Shown here piece after piece: positions 10,540-21,539 of a stretch of 64,000 bases of DNA. The translations under genes and the position numbers were made by a program. The stretch is from Catonia carolina. Taxonomy: Eukaryota > Arthropoda > Insecta > Hemiptera > Achilidae. The stretch spans positions 18,455,715 through 18,519,714 of the forward strand of contig JAQMRL010000012.1 in the NCBI GenBank assembly GCA_035578175.1. Direction: 5' to 3'. Within the stretch, counting starts at the first letter, position 1; the number at the start of each line of letters is the position of its first letter. The notes below the pieces were generated by a model. It did not search any database. It was not told the origin of the DNA and was given only the letters and a program-made list of their open reading frames with translations.

Positions 10540-10794
10540 ATCCTCCAATAGATAGCGGTTTAATTATGCATTGAGAATAATCTCTAATATTCCCGGTAGA
10601 TAGCGTGAGTTGTACTACAGGATGTTTTTATTTATCTTTTGTCACTGTGTTAGCACCTTAACCTCGGAACCGTGAGATGAAAACTTGAGAAGAATGAGTC
10701 TTATAGTAGGTTAGGGGTGTGTTAAATTGTGTAGGTGTCAGATGTTATTGTGTTTATATTTTTTGACTTTTAAATTAAGTTGTAAGATACAAAG
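10540..10794 (+). promoter_or_regulatory. Probable 5' leader region of the integrin alpha gene
   Basis: This is the only stretch next to the first coding exon that is free of recognised repeats. No TATA box can be argued in such AT-rich DNA, and the transcription start and any upstream non-coding exon cannot be placed from sequence alone. The start context is AAAGATGG, with a purine (A) at -3 and G at +4, which is favourable. In-frame stops precede the ATG. Confidence 0.35.
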
Positions 10795-10991
10795 ATGGAT
10801 CTCGTATGGTTTAATAGTAAATTAGTTTTATGTTTTTGTGTTATTTTACCCAATATAAACTTGAATTTAGGTTTTAATTTAGAATCAAGACTGCCTGTTA
10901 TCAAACGGGGAAGTAATGGATCGTATTTTGGTTATTCTGTAGCGGAACATCAATCTTTAGATGCAGTTACGAATAAAGTTGAACACAGTTG
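10795..10991 (+). CDS. mew: Integrin alpha exon 1 (start, signal peptide)
   Basis: Residues 1-65 plus two bases of codon 66 (phase 2). A hydrophobic signal peptide (MDLVWFNSKLVLCFCVILP) is followed by the mature start FNLESRLPV at about residue 27, the usual integrin FN(L/F)(D/E) motif. Blade 1 then begins with GSYFGYSVAEHQ, the first FG-GAP-like strand. NGS at about 40-42 is a possible N-glycosylation site. The ATG at 10795 is the only start giving a signal peptide in frame with the next exon. The donor is TG|GTAAGT, and the split codon 66 becomes Trp on joining to exon 2 (HSW-LLVGAP). Confidence 0.9.
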
Positions 10992-11692
10992 GTAAGTAAA
11001 ATATATTAAAATTAATTTTATTTAACTATTAATACAATTAATATATGTATACAGTGTATCATCTATTTAAGTTTATCGCAAAAAATTTCTAAGAATGTGT
11101 TAGTAATGATTCAAGTGCATTTCTTGACGAGTTGTTTACATTGAATGCATAAACAAGTATAAAAGTTTTTAACTATGCTTCATGATTTTGTCGCGTTACT
11201 TCCCATTCTAATTATAACGCTTATGTCATTGTCCTTCGCCGAAGTAAATAACGTTACTAAACTAACTTACTTGTAAATTCTTTAACGAATTTTTGGGAAA
11301 CACATGTTTGATTCATCTACTTTATTTTTTTATAGCTAACGGATTGAAAATGTAATTTATGGTTAGATCTAGAATTAAAATTTATCTTATTTTCGAGTAC
11401 TTTATTATTTAATGTAACAAACGTAATAATTAATCTCAGAAGTAATGAAAATATTTTGTCATGTTCTTGTAGTATACTTTTTAAGGTTAAATATGACTTC
11501 AAATATAGGTTATTTGTCATTTTTTTGATCCAAAAATGAAAATTTTTTGTTTTGTAATTTTTTAAATTTATATTGGGTTAACTATTTACTCATGTGACTA
11601 CAAAAGTTAATACAAGTTTTTACAGTAAGCAGTTTGAAAACAAAAGAAGTATGTTAAAGTTTCACATTTGTACTGTGCAAACTTGTGAATGT
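10992..11692. other. Intron 1, repeat-free first 700 bp
   Basis: This is AT-rich with no recognised repeat or coding signal. Enhancers often lie in the first intron, but nothing in the sequence alone supports one here. Confidence 0.35.
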
Positions 11693-12207
11693 ACTCTTCC
11701 ATTTTGTGGATGCCACTACAAATTCTAGTGGCTTTTTTTTACTTCTATGCTACACAAAAGAACAAAACAATTAGATTATGAAGTGTGGTTATTTTATGAA
11801 TGAAAACTGTAGTAACGTATTTGTTGTTGTTGAAAACCAGTTAATTATCAGTTTTTTTAATAAAGGTGCCCATATAAAGGTTATGTTGCAGTATACACTC
11901 TTCCATTTTGTGGACACCACTTCGATTTCCACCGATTTTTTTCTACTTTTATTATTTTTAGATCTTGGTATCAACTGAGTTTCACTTAATTAGCCTACAA
12001 CCTAAGTTAAATTCACCAGCAAGGTTAGGGTAGATCTTCTAATCCCCAACCCAGTCCATCAGGTAAAAAGTTATTTTGAGCTTTTTCACCGACAATGTTG
12101 TGGCAGTACGCCTGAAAAAAAATTTCACTGCATCATCAGATTTATTCTTTGCCATCCATCTCGTTATTGAGTCGCAAAATAAGAATTTAATGCACTACAG
12201 ATAATAC

Positions 12208-13497
12208 TACTGTCTGTCTATAACTTGATGTCCTCTGGCAGAGAGGAGCAATATGCGGACTGTAAAACCATTTCAAAAAACATTTCTAATTGTTTTAAGT
12301 AACTAAAACTTGTCGAAGATGATGTATTTTTATAAAACAAAGTATTTTGCTTGTTTTTATTCTATAAAATTATTTTGAAAAATACACTTAATGAGATAAT
12401 TTATAATGTAGTACAGTAAAGTACCGATTATCTGAAATAATTGACAATTTCGGATGACCAATTTTTTTTAGGATAATCGATCACACCCGGGAAAGGTAAT
12501 AACAAAAAGATATATATACTTAGTAGTGGAAAATATCAATTTTAATATTAGAAAAACAATGAAAATTGTAAATTTATAGAGAATCGTAATAAATAAAAAT
12601 AAAAATGTGTTAAAATGAAATATTATAGGTTGTTATAAGAAACAAAAATCATTTAACTATTGCAGTTCATTGTTTTTAAAAAACACTTACTTATTTTGCA
12701 TTGTTTAACATTGTTCTTTCGCTTTAATGCTGCTAGATCCCTGACTTGTTTGACAGTCAGGAGAGTGGAAACAGCTGATTCAGGCTGCATTTCATACCAA
12801 ATTAAAGCTGTTTTTAACACTTCAAATGCTTGACTATTTGTATTTTATATGAACCTGTTAAATTCGCACAGACAACAGCCGATATGCGACCTTTACTGAT
12901 CTTTTGATCGGGTGCAACTGATTCATGTTTACTTGCTAATGTATTTAAATTCATTAAAAATTGCCGACTTGTAGTACATGTAGCCTACCAGATTGAGTAC
13001 AGTAGTAGTTTGTCTTCTACTCACACAATTTACAGGATAATTTTAAAAAAAACAATTTTGGATAATCGGGGTTTTACTGTAAAAGTTTTGTTTCTGAATA
13101 AAAAAACTGTCTTCGTAAGTTAAAAAGTTATGATTTTCTATTAAATTTTATTGTATCGTCGTTTTCCTTAATTTTTACAGAACAAACCTGCCAAATATTA
13201 TGTTAATCCGCGAATAGTTGTTGAACAATGACTGTGTATTTGAAAAATTATGGTTTTTTTCTTCAAAAATAAAACTTTTACTAAATTATACATTATCTTG
13301 TTAAGCATGTATTTTTCGAAATAATTTCATAGAACAAAAATACATGCGGAATACTTTTTTTATAAAAATACAGTATTTCTGACTAGTTACAGTTACTTAA
13401 AAAAATTTGATGTACGTTTTCGAAAATGGTTTTACAATACACATATTGCTCCCCTCTGCCAGAGGCCATCAACAGTATATAGTACAGACAGACAGTA
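12208..13497. mobile_element. Foldback MITE nested in family C
   Basis: The inverted ends are TACTGTCTGTC at 12208 and GACAGACAGTA at 13487-13497. They extend inward as long arms containing CCTCTGGCAGAGAGGAGCAA at left and TTGCTCCCCTCTGCCAGAGG at right, then TGTAAAACCATTT and its complement. Family C copy 2 lacks this block at the equivalent site (about 35570-35600), so that copy serves as an empty-site control. A pogo-like MITE has been inserted in the middle. Confidence 0.7.
12414..13079. mobile_element. pogo/Tigger-like MITE, TA-flanked (666 bp)
   Basis: The left end is CAGTAAAGTACCGATTATC, and the right end complemented is CAGTAAAACCCCGATTATCC. TA flanks both sides (12412-12413 and 13080-13081). 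The CAGT(A/T)AAAC.CCG.TTATCC terminus is typical of pogo/Tigger elements. No transposase remnant was recognised inside, so it is non-autonomous. Confidence 0.8.
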
Positions 13498-13857
13498 CTA
13501 TTATATTATAAAGTAGTAAACTGGTTACTTTAATACTGTTTTCAATTTTATATATTAAATTATTAACGCAATTAGAACTATGAAAAATACACATCAGGAG
13601 AGATAAGATGATAGGCAATTTGCACTCTGATAATATGGCACCCAGATAATGGAAAAATGCAAGGCAAGGATTATGTGGACGCACCATTTTATTATAATAG
13701 ATCAACACAATTCAATATTTGTAAATATATAAATGTTGCTTTCCGTTTATAAATAACAGGTATCCATATTCCATTCACTTCCACATTAATAACCCGGCAA
13801 TTAAACGAAAAGAAATATAAGTGGCGTCCACAGAAAGAAAGATTATCCGTTTGAGTA

Positions 13858-14509
13858 CTGGGAACACGCTATAAGTTGATGATCGTCAGCGAGTGGACTA
13901 TGCGAGGGGTGGAAGTGCTACTATGTGTGCTTTTCTAAATACATCATAGCAACGTATAATGCGTCCTCAAACAAAAGAACCTCCTAAAAATGAACTCTAC
14001 TGAGCAGAGAGAGCAAAATCGATGGCTCCGTCACATTTTTTCTCTCTCGCACAGCCTGCCAGTAGAGGGGATCAGTTGAAAACAGTTCGTCTAGTTGTGC
14101 ACTACTTACAGCGCGAAGGTTCATTACACTTGCGCAAAGGTTGTTTTGATAGTTTTCTATCTATAGCTCGTGACATGTGGTTATTTACTCTTACATTGAT
14201 TTATTTATGTTTACAAGTATGTTGTACCTATTATTTATTGATCTTTAATTAACATTCATTCTAAATAATCCATAATGCTAGGCCTAAGCTAGATTTATTC
14301 TTTATTAGTCATCAGCGGTAAACAGAATTATGCACACTGACATTGTATTGGTAGACTAGTTACATTTTGAGTCACACACTCGATACATCTTATGCTACAT
14401 CTAGTTGTACTCATGTTTTCATTTTGGCCGATGTTAGGATGGATAGTATACTGTAGCCTACTCTGGACGACACGATAGGTGCTATCATCAACTTATAGAG
14501 CGTTACCAG
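13858..14509. mobile_element. TA-flanked MITE with 26-bp inverted ends (652 bp)
   Basis: The left end is CTGGGAACACGCTATAAGTT followed by GATGAT; the right end complemented is CTGGTAACGCTCTATAAGTT followed by GATGAT. TA stands at 13856-13857 and 14510-14511. The 76-codon frame at 14022 has no recognisable product. It is probably a Tc1/mariner-group MITE, and the family cannot be named from sequence alone. Confidence 0.75.
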
Positions 14510-15334
14510 TAAATAAAATATTCAATGGATTTTGTTTTGAAATCGTATTTATTTCAGTGTGAATTTATTAAACCTTATGGTATTGTCATATTGTGTTGCA
14601 CAACCCAAGCTGTTGTTATTGATATATTTTTTTTGTATAGGGCCAATTTTGGTCCACATCAGGTGACTTTAGATATTTCTGGTAGCTCTTTTTGCAGCCC
14701 ACATTCTCAGTATTCGTTCACTGTACTATAGTTACTTGAGTCACGAGTTTGCCCTTGTATTCAACGAGGGGTAAAGGAGAAAAGCATCAGAGCGCATGCA
14801 TGACTACTTTAATTTCAGTACAACAAAATTAACAACTTATACTAAACCCAGAGCGTACACAATATATCGCAAAACATTTTGTAGATTAACTGTACGAATA
14901 TAACTGTTTGTTACCGTAAACAGAAATTTTAGTTTCTTGAAAATATGGGCGGACTATTAACAGTGCTGAACAAACTCTAACATGCAGTGTATAGTGCATC
15001 ATGCAATGCTATAAAGTTGAAGCTAAACAAAAGTACCTTTCCCTGTCTCTTAACAAAAGCCTTGAGCAAGTGGCTAACTACTGTGATGTTTCTCTTTCCA
15101 TATTTGAAAAATAAAGAAGGAAACTAAAGCCGTGAAGAAGCTATTCTTCAACAGTTTTGTTGACACCTGGTAAAAAAAAAAGAAACGGTTGGGTAGATAC
15201 TAGTGAGACTGATAGTGAAGACTCCGGTGACAGCAATAATAAAGAAGGTGATTCATTCATAGAAAATTTTGTTCTAATGGTATAAGGTAGCTGGTAATTA
15301 CAGTAAATCAAACATTTCTAGTCATGTAATTAAG
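14510..15334. other. Unassigned intron 1 DNA with possible transposon debris
   Basis: A 31-bp block at 14727-14757 (TATAGTTACTTGAGTCACGA and on) recurs at the window's right edge (63970-64000) with 29 of 31 bases equal. Near 15190-15270 a short frame reads WVDTSETDSEDSGDSNN, an acidic stretch like those near the start of piggyBac transposases. That is only suggestive. No element limits could be set. Confidence 0.3.
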
Positions 15335-15808
15335 CTATAGGCAATATTGCAGGTCGCATTTATTTCTTATAAGGTTTATGAAGAAAAAATTGTCTCGAAA
15401 TAAACCACAGCTTACAAATTGTATGTAAAAACTGCACGGTAGTGAAATGTATAAGTAGTGTCTCACTGTTGAGGTTTGCAGCACTGTCAAATTTTCGCTT
15501 CCGTTCCTCACAGCCCTTCTATATGCAAAAGGCAATCGTGTGACTTCAGTATCTAATACCTTCAGACCCATTCTCTTGCGGAGGATCTTTGTCTCAAATT
15601 TCTCTGCTTCTCTTAGACCTACCTTCTTAATATAATGCAGTGTGTTTTTAATATTTTTGTTGCCACGTAATACCATTTTTAATACCTCGTGTTTATTCCA
15701 GAGATTATTTAAATTTTGATAGTCAATTTTGTTTGATTGTGAGGGGTGAATTACAATGTTTGTGGAGCTTTTGTGAGGGAGAGGTTGTACATCATTCTGT
15801 CTGTCCAA
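15335..15808 (-). pseudogene. 157-codon frame, possible retroelement remnant
   Basis: I do not recognise this protein securely. The middle reads EAEKFETKILRKRMGLKV, then LPFAYRRAVRNGSENLTV. This weakly recalls the E..ILR+I.G......YR.R.N.EL pattern at the C-terminus of some non-LTR reverse transcriptases. No catalytic motif is present. It abuts the family A cluster that starts at 15857, and its 5' end may be chance read-through. It could be an unknown transposon frame or chance. Confidence 0.3.
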
Positions 15809-15856
15809 TTTTCATTTCTTTATGTGAGTGTATCAAATATCAATGGAACTAATTTT

Positions 15857-16830
15857 TTTTTTACTTTTTCTTGCCTATATGAATGTATGGAAAGGAAAGT
15901 ATTGTTTTCATGTCGATTTTTCAAAATCGAGTTTTCACCGGATCTACACGTTTTCAGACTTTCTGAACCCATAAAACATGTTTTTAGCGATTGGTGTGTG
16001 TGTGTGTGTGAACAAAATGTCTCTAGAACAGAACATCGAACGAAGTTGAAACTTGAAACTTAAGTTAGGTACCACTAGAGGACCCGAATCTTAAGTTAGA
16101 TAACACTAAAGGATCCGACACGAACATTTTCTTCAAAATCGGTCAACCGGAAGTAGTAGCTTATTCATGTCATTTTTCACTTTTTTACGATTTTCTCAAA
16201 AACGGCTCGTACATTTTTTTTATACTCAGTTCATTTTTTTTATACTACATTTTTTACTACATTTTTTTACTACATTTTTTTTATACTCATACATACATTT
16301 TTTTTATACTCATTTTTTTTATTACTCATTTTTTTATACATTACATACATTTTTTTTACTACATTTTTTTATACTCTACCTACAAAATAGAGTAGGCGCC
16401 ATGTCTTCTAAAATTCTTGGGGAGGCTGTCCTCTCGTAGAAAAAAAATGGTTTTATAGATTGCGGCTTTAACATGCATTGTAACACAAAATTGTATTCAA
16501 TGAAAAATTTAAAAACCTACAAATTATATTTCAATCATTTTTTTTGTATAACGCTTATTTTAGCGGTAATTAGCGATATTGTTTTTTTCTCGAAAACGCG
16601 TACAAAAATCTATTTTTAAGATTTCAACCTTAGCATGGATTTTACGACAAAAGTGTATATAATCAAATTTATAGGGAATTATAAGATCTACAACTTTTAT
16701 TTAGAACATTTTTCTCTATAGAGCCTAGTTTAGTGCGATATTTTCCGTATTTTTAAGCCAAACTGAAGTTGATTTTTATTTTGCGTCTTTCACTCATGAT
16801 TAAAATTAAGTTATGTTTATTGAGGTTAGT
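15857..16830 (+). repeat. Family A, copy 1 of intron 1 cluster
   Basis: It starts TTTACTTTTTCTTGCCTATA and is truncated at the right, where the next copy begins directly after GAGGTTAG. It carries the ORF region (KHVFSDW...CEQNVSRTEHRTKLKL), interrupted by a T-rich expansion (TTTTTTTATACTCA repeats, about 16210-16380) absent from other copies. Both internal modules are present. It lies head-to-tail with the next copy. Confidence 0.85.
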
Positions 16831-17768
16831 TTTTACTTTCTCTTGCCTATATGAATATATAGGAAGGAAAGTATTGTTTTCATTTCGATTTTTGGAAATC
16901 GAGTTTTCACCGGATCTACACGTTTTCAGACCCCCTGAACCCAAAAACATGTTTTTAGCGATTGGTCTGTGAGTGTGTATGTGTGTGAACAGAATATCTC
17001 AAGAACGGAACATCGTACGAACTTGAAACTTAAAATTAAGTTACATACCACTACCGGACCCGACACGAACATTTTCATCAAAATCGGTCAACTGGAAGTA
17101 GTAGTTTATTCGTGTAATTTTTCACTTTTTTGCGATTTTCTCAAAAACTGGTCCTACGATTTTTTTAAAAAATCGCCTGGTTTACTAATTTTTTTATGCT
17201 CTACAAGATAGGGTAGGCGCCATGTTGGCTGAAATTCTTGGTGAGGTTGTTTTCACGTAAAAAAATTGTTTTTTTAAGATTACGGCTTTAATATGCATTT
17301 TAGCGTAAAAATTCATATAAGATAAAATGTAGAGGATTTAAAATCCTACAACTTTTATTTGTAATATTTTTTTGTATAACGCTTAGTTTAGCGGTAATTA
17401 GCGATTTTCTGATTTTTTTTCTCACGAAAACGTGTGAAAAATCGATTTTTTCATGATTTCGGCCTTAGTATGCATTTTACGACAAAATTATCTATAATCA
17501 AATTTATTGGAAATAAAACGATCTATAACTTTTATTTTAAGCATTTTTCTCTACATAGCCTAGTTTAGCGTGAAAGAGTGATTTTCCGTATTTTAAGCCA
17601 AACTGAGTTCGATTTTCATTTTGCATCTTTCACTTATGATTAAAATAAGGTTATGTTTATTGAGGTTAGTTTTTGTTTATTTTTAATGTTTTATTACTAA
17701 TGTTAGGTTATATTGGTCATTATTTGCATTGGCAAGAGAAAGCTGTGAGTGTTTCACACCAGATTTTT
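16831..17768 (+). repeat. Family A, near full-length copy (~940 bp)
   Basis: It runs from TTTTACTTTCTCTTGCCTAT to GGCAAGAGAAAGCTGTGAGT and TTTCACACCAGATTTTT. The ORF region holds FSCLYEYIGRKVLFSFRFLE and TEHRTNLKLKIKLHT but is frameshifted near 16950-16970. Both ~170-bp internal modules are clear. It is a good reference copy for the family. Confidence 0.9.
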
Positions 17769-17972
17769 GTTTTACTCTTTTAAGATTTTTTTGGCGGGGG
17801 TTTTTTAATATAATTTTTATTATTTAGCGTCATTCACACACGTCTAAAATTAGGTTATGTTTTTCATATTACATTGCTTACTAATAAATTATTAATCATG
17901 GGTTATATTTTTCATTATTGACAGGGCAAGAGAAAGTCGTGTTAGTGTTTCACAGCAGATTTTTTTATTTTT
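17769..17972 (+). repeat. Family A 3' tail fragment
   Basis: CACGTCTAAAATTAGGTTATG near 17838 and GGGCAAGAGAAAGTCGTGTT near 17926, then CACAGCAGATTTTTTT, repeat the last ~200 bp of family A directly behind the previous copy. This makes a partial tandem. Confidence 0.7.
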
Positions 17973-18529
17973 AAAACAAACCTGAAGTGATTCAAGTGTT
18001 TTCATTAATAAACTATTTATTAATTATAGGACTACACAGTATGGCAGACTACTTAAAAAAGTTTTTTTTAAAATTTTTTTATAAATAATACATCAAGCAG
18101 TATGTGTTAGTTTATTTATATTTTAATTTTATTATGTTTAACACATGTAGTCATAAATAGGATCAGTCATGTGCACGCACATGCAGGTTTTGTTTGATTA
18201 ACGTTTGTTCCAGCAGGAGAGATATTATCACATTATGTTCCATATGTTTTATAAGTGGTGTGTGTGCGTGTGTGAATCAGGGAGAGGGAAGGGTGAATGA
18301 ACTAATTAAGTTTCCGAATTGTAAAAGTAAAAAAGTATGAACATAAAAATTGTATTCATCTATTTAAGCGAATACTTAAAAATACTTCAAATACTTTTTG
18401 TCGTGTCATTAATTCCAATGCCTAGTAGAGCTTGTCTAACGCCTCGCGTCGGCCGAGTTATAAATGGAATGAACCCATCATATCGTCACCTCTCCATTGT
18501 GTATAGACAATAGAATAATCATAAATAAT
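17973..18529. other. Intron 1 spacer between opposed A clusters
   Basis: AT-rich apart from a short GC-rich island near 18440 (CGCCTCGCGTCGGCCG) and a GT-rich stretch near 18257. No gene or known repeat is visible. Confidence 0.35.
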
Positions 18530-19570
18530 CTGTGTGAAAGACGACTTTCTCTTGCCAATGTAAATAATGTAAAATAAACATTAGTAAAGTCATTAATAAA
18601 AAAATCGTTAATCAAAAATCTTTAATAAAAAATTTAATCATTAGTAAAAATCTGGTTTGAAGCACACACTACTTACTCTTGCCAATGAAAATAATGACCA
18701 CTATACCCTAACATTAGTAATAAAACATTAGAAATAAACAAAAAACTAACCTCAAAAACATAATCTAATTTTAATCACGCGTGAATGATGCAAAATGAAA
18801 ATCAACTTCAGTTTGGGGTAATAATACGGAAAATCACGCTAAACTAGGCTCTGTAGAGAAAAATGCTCTAATTAAAAGTTGTAGATCTTTTAATTCCCTA
18901 TAAATTTGATTATAACACTTCTGTCGGGTGAAATCTTCTACTAAGGCCGAAATCTGAAAAAAAAACATTTTGTACAGATTTTCATAAAAAACCAGAAATT
19001 ACTAATTACCGCTAAACTAAGCGTTATACAAAAAAATGTTTGAAATAAAAGTTGTAGGTTTTTTAATTTTCTACAACTTTTATTGTATACAATTTTGTGC
19101 TACAATGCATGGTTAAGCCGCAATCTAAAAAATAAAAACAATTTTTTTCTACGAGAGGACAGCCTCCCCAAGATGTTTAGCAGACATGGCGCCTACTCTA
19201 TCTTGTAGGTAGAGTATAAAAAATTTAGTAAATTACGCGATTTTTAAAAAATCGTATGAGCCGTTTTTGAGAAAATCGCAAAAAAGAGAAAAATGACACG
19301 AATAAGTTATTGCTTCCGGTTGACCGATTTTGATGAAAATGTTCGTGTTGGGGACCTCTAGTGGTACCTAACTTAAGTTTCAAGTTTAAACTTCGTACGA
19401 TGTTCCGTTCTTAAGTTATTTTGTTCACACACACACACAGACCAATCGCTAAAAACATGTTTTTTGGGTTCAGGGGGTCTGAAAACGTGTATATCCGGTG
19501 ATTTCGAAAAATCGACATGAAAACAATACTTTTCTTTCTGTACATTTATATAGGCAAGAGAAGTAAAAAT
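18530..19570 (-). repeat. Family A, two overlapping minus copies
   Basis: A tail fragment (GACTTTCTCTTGCCAATG near 18541) is followed by a near full-length reverse copy from 18646 (AAAAATCTGGTTTGA) to ATATAGGCAAGAGAAGTAAA at about 19552-19570. The minus-strand ORF at 19612-19373 reads SPDIHVFRPPEPKKHVFSDW, then NLRTEHRTKFKLET. Together with the plus copies at 15857-17972 it forms a large inverted pair just before exon 2. Confidence 0.85.
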
Positions 19571-19648
19571 CAGTAATTTGCTGTACCCGCGAATCGGAAG
19601 ACAATATTCCACATTTTAATTTTATGATTTTGTGTCTTTTTGTTGTAG

Positions 19649-19776
19649 GTTGCTAGTTGGTGCGCCGTTGGGTCAGAATTTACAGCCGGGTACCAATCGA
19701 TCCGGTGCTCTATGGAAATGTCCATTAACCACTTACGAAACCGATTGCGAACAAGTCGTCACCGATGGAAAACGAA
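19649..19776 (+). CDS. mew: Integrin alpha exon 2 (propeller blade 1)
   Basis: Residues 66-108. The acceptor is TTGTTGTAG|GT and the donor A|GTCAGT (phase 1). It encodes LLVGAPLGQNLQPGTNRSGA, then LWKCPLTTYETDCEQVV, the classic end of blade 1: LLVGAP followed by N-R-(S/T)-G and two cysteines likely to be disulphide-linked. NRS is a likely glycosylation site. The donor is a weaker GTCAGT, but joining to exon 3 restores GKRTLDSN, so it is supported by frame. A family A copy ends only 78 bp upstream, at 19570. Confidence 0.9.
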
Positions 19777-20660
19777 GTCAGTCATTTTATTTAATTATTT
19801 AATATTAAATTAATATTTGTGTACAAGAATTTTTATAAGAAATTTATTCATAGGTGAACTTGTCAGATAATCTTGTAAGGGTAGCCGTGATAGTTAAGAT
19901 TTCGTATTAAAAAATTAATATTGAAGTTAAAAGTCAATTTAGGTATATCATGTTTTATTTTGTCGGGATAATTGTGAAAAAAAATAATTTAAAAAAATGA
20001 TTGTACAAAAAAGTTTTATTGCTTTATTTGTTAATGGTGTCGGATTTGGTTTGACGGTGGTTGTTTTATGTTCAAATTATTTTTGCTGATTGTTTTTGTA
20101 TTTTATTTTTTGTCCGAATGTTAAAGGTATTTTTTTTATTGTGTATGGTTTCATAGTAGTAAATTATTATGGATAGCTTTTTTCTTAATTTTTGTTTTTC
20201 TTTTAAACTGGGTGTTAGGTGCGCACTAACAATGTTTTTCTCATCAAACATTTTATTGTTTAAATATATATATTTATATACGTCATTTTATTAAACATTA
20301 TTTCCTTTGTTTGTATGTAATAATGACATAAAGAACAGCCTAACAAAAATTACGTACAACACTCATTTCATCAAGATATCTTTCGTCTTACTTGGAGACA
20401 TCTTCAAACCTCTCACGTTATCATTCATTAACACATAAAACACATGAGGTCGAAGGCCACATCAATAAATACAATGTAACCGTTGCAACTATATTACGCG
20501 CGACTCATTAAGTTTTCTTTTACAAAGTAATACTCAAACCAGTTTGGACGTAGGCCCTACGGGTTAGAGCTATCAGATGCATAAATACTGCAGCGCTTTC
20601 AAAAAATGTAGTAAATGAGGAGATAAATTTATTTGTTCATATTATTTATATACAATTTTT
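19777..20660. other. Intron 2 start, nothing recognised
   Basis: AT-rich with no supported repeat or gene. Confidence 0.35.
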
Positions 20661-20663
20661 CAA

Positions 20664-20820
20664 TTTAACTGATTTTTGAAAAAAAAATCGAAGGAGCCGT
20701 TTTTGAGAAAAATTGCAAAAAAGTGAAAGTCGCACGAATAAACTTCTACTTCCGGTTGACCGATTTTGATAAAAATGTTCGTGTCGCGCCCTCTAGTGAC
20801 ACACTTAAGAGTCGTAATCC
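20664..20820 (-). repeat. Family A fragment
   Basis: GAGCCGTTTTTGAGAAAAAT, CTTCCGGTTGACCGATTTTG and AAAATGTTCGTGTCG are the complement of the middle of the A ORF region. Both ends of the element are missing. Confidence 0.7.
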
Positions 20821-20830
20821 CTATCTCAAT

Positions 20831-21527
20831 GCTAACGTTTGTTTCTTTTTCTCAATTATGAAACATAAAACCTTGCAATTCTCTTTAAATTAAAATTCAG
20901 GATTATTTACATCTTTTGTGCGTGTGGTTTTTTCCTTTCTTGCAACTGAAAATTTCTACAAGTTTTCAAAAATAAAACACTTTTTATTCAATAAATTTTG
21001 TCAAAATATTTTTTTCTCTTCCAAATTTTAAATATTGAAAAACTATACACACCCACAATAAAGAGCTGAACATGCTGTAAAAATTTCACCCCAGTGTCTT
21101 TATTAGTTTCTGAGAAAAAGGTACGTAAAGTTGAAATATACAAACAACGAGACAAACGCATTTGAAAGAACTGATTGATTTTCAAGCTGATGTACAAAAT
21201 GCCCATCAAAGTTCATAAAACATAATTGGTTAATTTGTGATCTTCATAACTTAACTTATTCATAAATAACTTCATAAATAACTTAATTTATGAAAGATCA
21301 GCTGAGCTCCTGCCATCTTGTTAAAGAAAAGAATTTTTTAGCGCAAATCAAAAATGATATAAATAAACAGCTCAACAAAAATTGAAGGTAAAGACAGACA
21401 TAACAATTTTATAAAAATAGGCTAATTGCAGCCTTACATCAAGTTTTAAAAATATAAATAAAAATATTTCTGTTTCCATAGAAACATAATTTTGGTATCA
21501 CTGTAAAGTGGAAATTCAAACTTAAAT
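20831..21527. other. Intron 2 stretch, nothing recognised
   Basis: No repeat family or coding region could be supported. AATAACTTCATAAATAACTT near 21262 is a short direct duplication. Confidence 0.35.
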
Positions 21528-21539
21528 AACTATAGTTTA

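Larger units (their letters stand above)
11694..13841 (+). mobile_element. Family C element, copy 1 (with nested insertions)
   Basis: The left end CTCTTCCATTTTGTGGATGC follows TA at 11692-11693, and the right end near 13820-13841 is the degraded complement (GTGGCGTCCACAGAAAG). A second internal copy of the end motif lies at about 11895 (CTCTTCCATTTTGTGGACAC). A sister copy at 35108-36917 shares the interior (ATCAGGAGAGATAAGATGAT near 13595 and 35688; CATATTCCATTCACTT near 13767). Inside are a foldback (12208-13497) and, within that, a pogo-like MITE (12414-13079). Probable Tc1/mariner-type non-autonomous DNA transposon. Confidence 0.65.

Noticed and set aside
14022..14252. 76-codon plus-strand frame
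   Set aside because: It lies wholly inside a TA-flanked MITE and shows no domain, so it is probably chance.
14525..14731. 68-codon frame MDFVLKSYLFQ... as a small gene or cryptic integrin exon
   Set aside because: No homology to integrins, no splice sites in a compatible phase, and it overlaps the block repeated at the right edge.
16167..16439. 90-codon Phe/Tyr/His-rich frame
   Set aside because: It is translation of the T-rich TTTTTTTATACTCA expansion inside family A, with low-complexity composition only.
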